Assembly: GCA_964519955.1 (NCBI GenBank)
Contig: CAZFLM010000158.1
Span: 1 to 6,591 of the forward strand
Length of the DNA stretch: 6,591 nt
Source: CAZFLM01 sp964519955
Lineage (GTDB): Bacteria > Armatimonadota > Chthonomonadetes > Chthonomonadales > CAJBBX01
Reading direction: 5' to 3'
Part shown: positions 6,484 to 6,591 of the stretch, in pieces
How the letters are laid out: each line of letters begins with the position of its first letter
Numbering within the stretch: position 1 is the stretch's first letter
Position numbers and translations under genes: made by a program
The notes under the pieces: generated by a model
Seen by the model: only the letters and a program-made list of their open reading frames with translations
Told to the model about the DNA's origin: nothing
Database searches by the model: none

Positions 6484-6570
6484 ACCCGGCGCGCCGCAGA
6501 GGGCGCGCCCCACAGGTGGCTGCCGCGTGACGGTCCGTGCGTAGGGCGGGGCCTCCGCGCCCCGCCGGGT
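6484..6570. repeat. 87-bp twin-hairpin inverted-repeat element (REP/BIME-like), possible 3' end structure
   Basis: Terminal inverted repeats ACCCGGCG (6484-6491) and CGCCGGGT (6563-6570) bound two hairpins. Hairpin A pairs GGCGCGCC 6488-6495 with 6502-6509 around loop GCAGAG. Hairpin B pairs GGCGGGGC 6545-6552 with GCCCCGCC 6559-6566 around loop CTCCGC. ACCC (6484-6487) can also pair with GGGT (6567-6570), enclosing both hairpins in one branched fold. Half-unit 6484-6510, reverse-complemented, matches 6544-6570 at 22 of 27 positions. A 33-nt centre separates the halves. There is no run of T after either hairpin, so a classical intrinsic terminator is not supported, although it could still cap the esterase transcript. 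Dispersed copies elsewhere in the genome are expected if it is a REP-type element. Confidence 0.7.
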
Positions 6571-6591
6571 TGTTGACGTTGCACTCGGGCG

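Noticed and set aside
6545..6575. Rho-independent terminator at hairpin B
   Set aside because: The stem is strong but the following bases (GGGTTGTTG) contain no T-tract, so it is better described as part of the twin-hairpin element.
5620..6576. A 318-codon open frame on the plus strand in another phase
   Set aside because: It overlaps the second esterase domain in the wrong frame; Arg/Gly/Pro-rich shadow translation.

Overview
This is a high-GC bacterial window: most stretches look like 65-70% G+C, and codons in the real reading frames mostly end in G or C. The lineage cannot be fixed from the sequence alone. Signal peptides ending in AHA, a secreted TPR/calcium-loop protein of a style I associate with Planctomycetota-like genomes, and a structured intergenic repeat suggest an environmental lineage such as Planctomycetota, Armatimonadota or Acidobacteriota. 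This assignment is inference.

Layout. Positions 1-2017 (minus strand) hold the N-terminal 672 codons of a large GH13 (alpha-amylase superfamily) protein. It starts at a TTG codon and runs off the left edge. A 148-bp divergent intergenic region (2018-2165) separates it from a probable two-gene plus-strand unit: a stand-alone 116-residue PAS domain protein (2166-2516) and a secreted 410-residue protein with TPR-like helices and paired EF-hand-type calcium loops (2538-3770). I saw no convincing promoter in the divergent region. A small DUF433 antitoxin-like gene follows (3860-4081) with no recognisable toxin partner.

At 4188-4216 there is a strong sigma70-type promoter (perfect TTGACA, 17-nt spacer, TACACT). 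Inverted repeats just downstream of it look like an operator. It drives a MarR-family regulator (4265-4711) and, 30 nt further on, a secreted 576-residue protein made of two tandem CE1/esterase-D-like alpha/beta-hydrolase domains (4742-6472), each with its own complete Ser-Asp-His triad. This pair looks like a self-regulated, inducible ester-hydrolysis operon. With the GH13 protein, the region leans towards carbohydrate or plant-polymer metabolism.

After the esterase stop codon, 6484-6570 carries an 87-bp element made of two inverted hairpin half-units. The halves match at 22 of 27 positions. All four stem differences form two compensatory base-pair swaps, so the fold itself appears to be conserved. 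This is the most unusual signal in the window. No tRNA, rRNA, CRISPR array or insertion sequence was seen.
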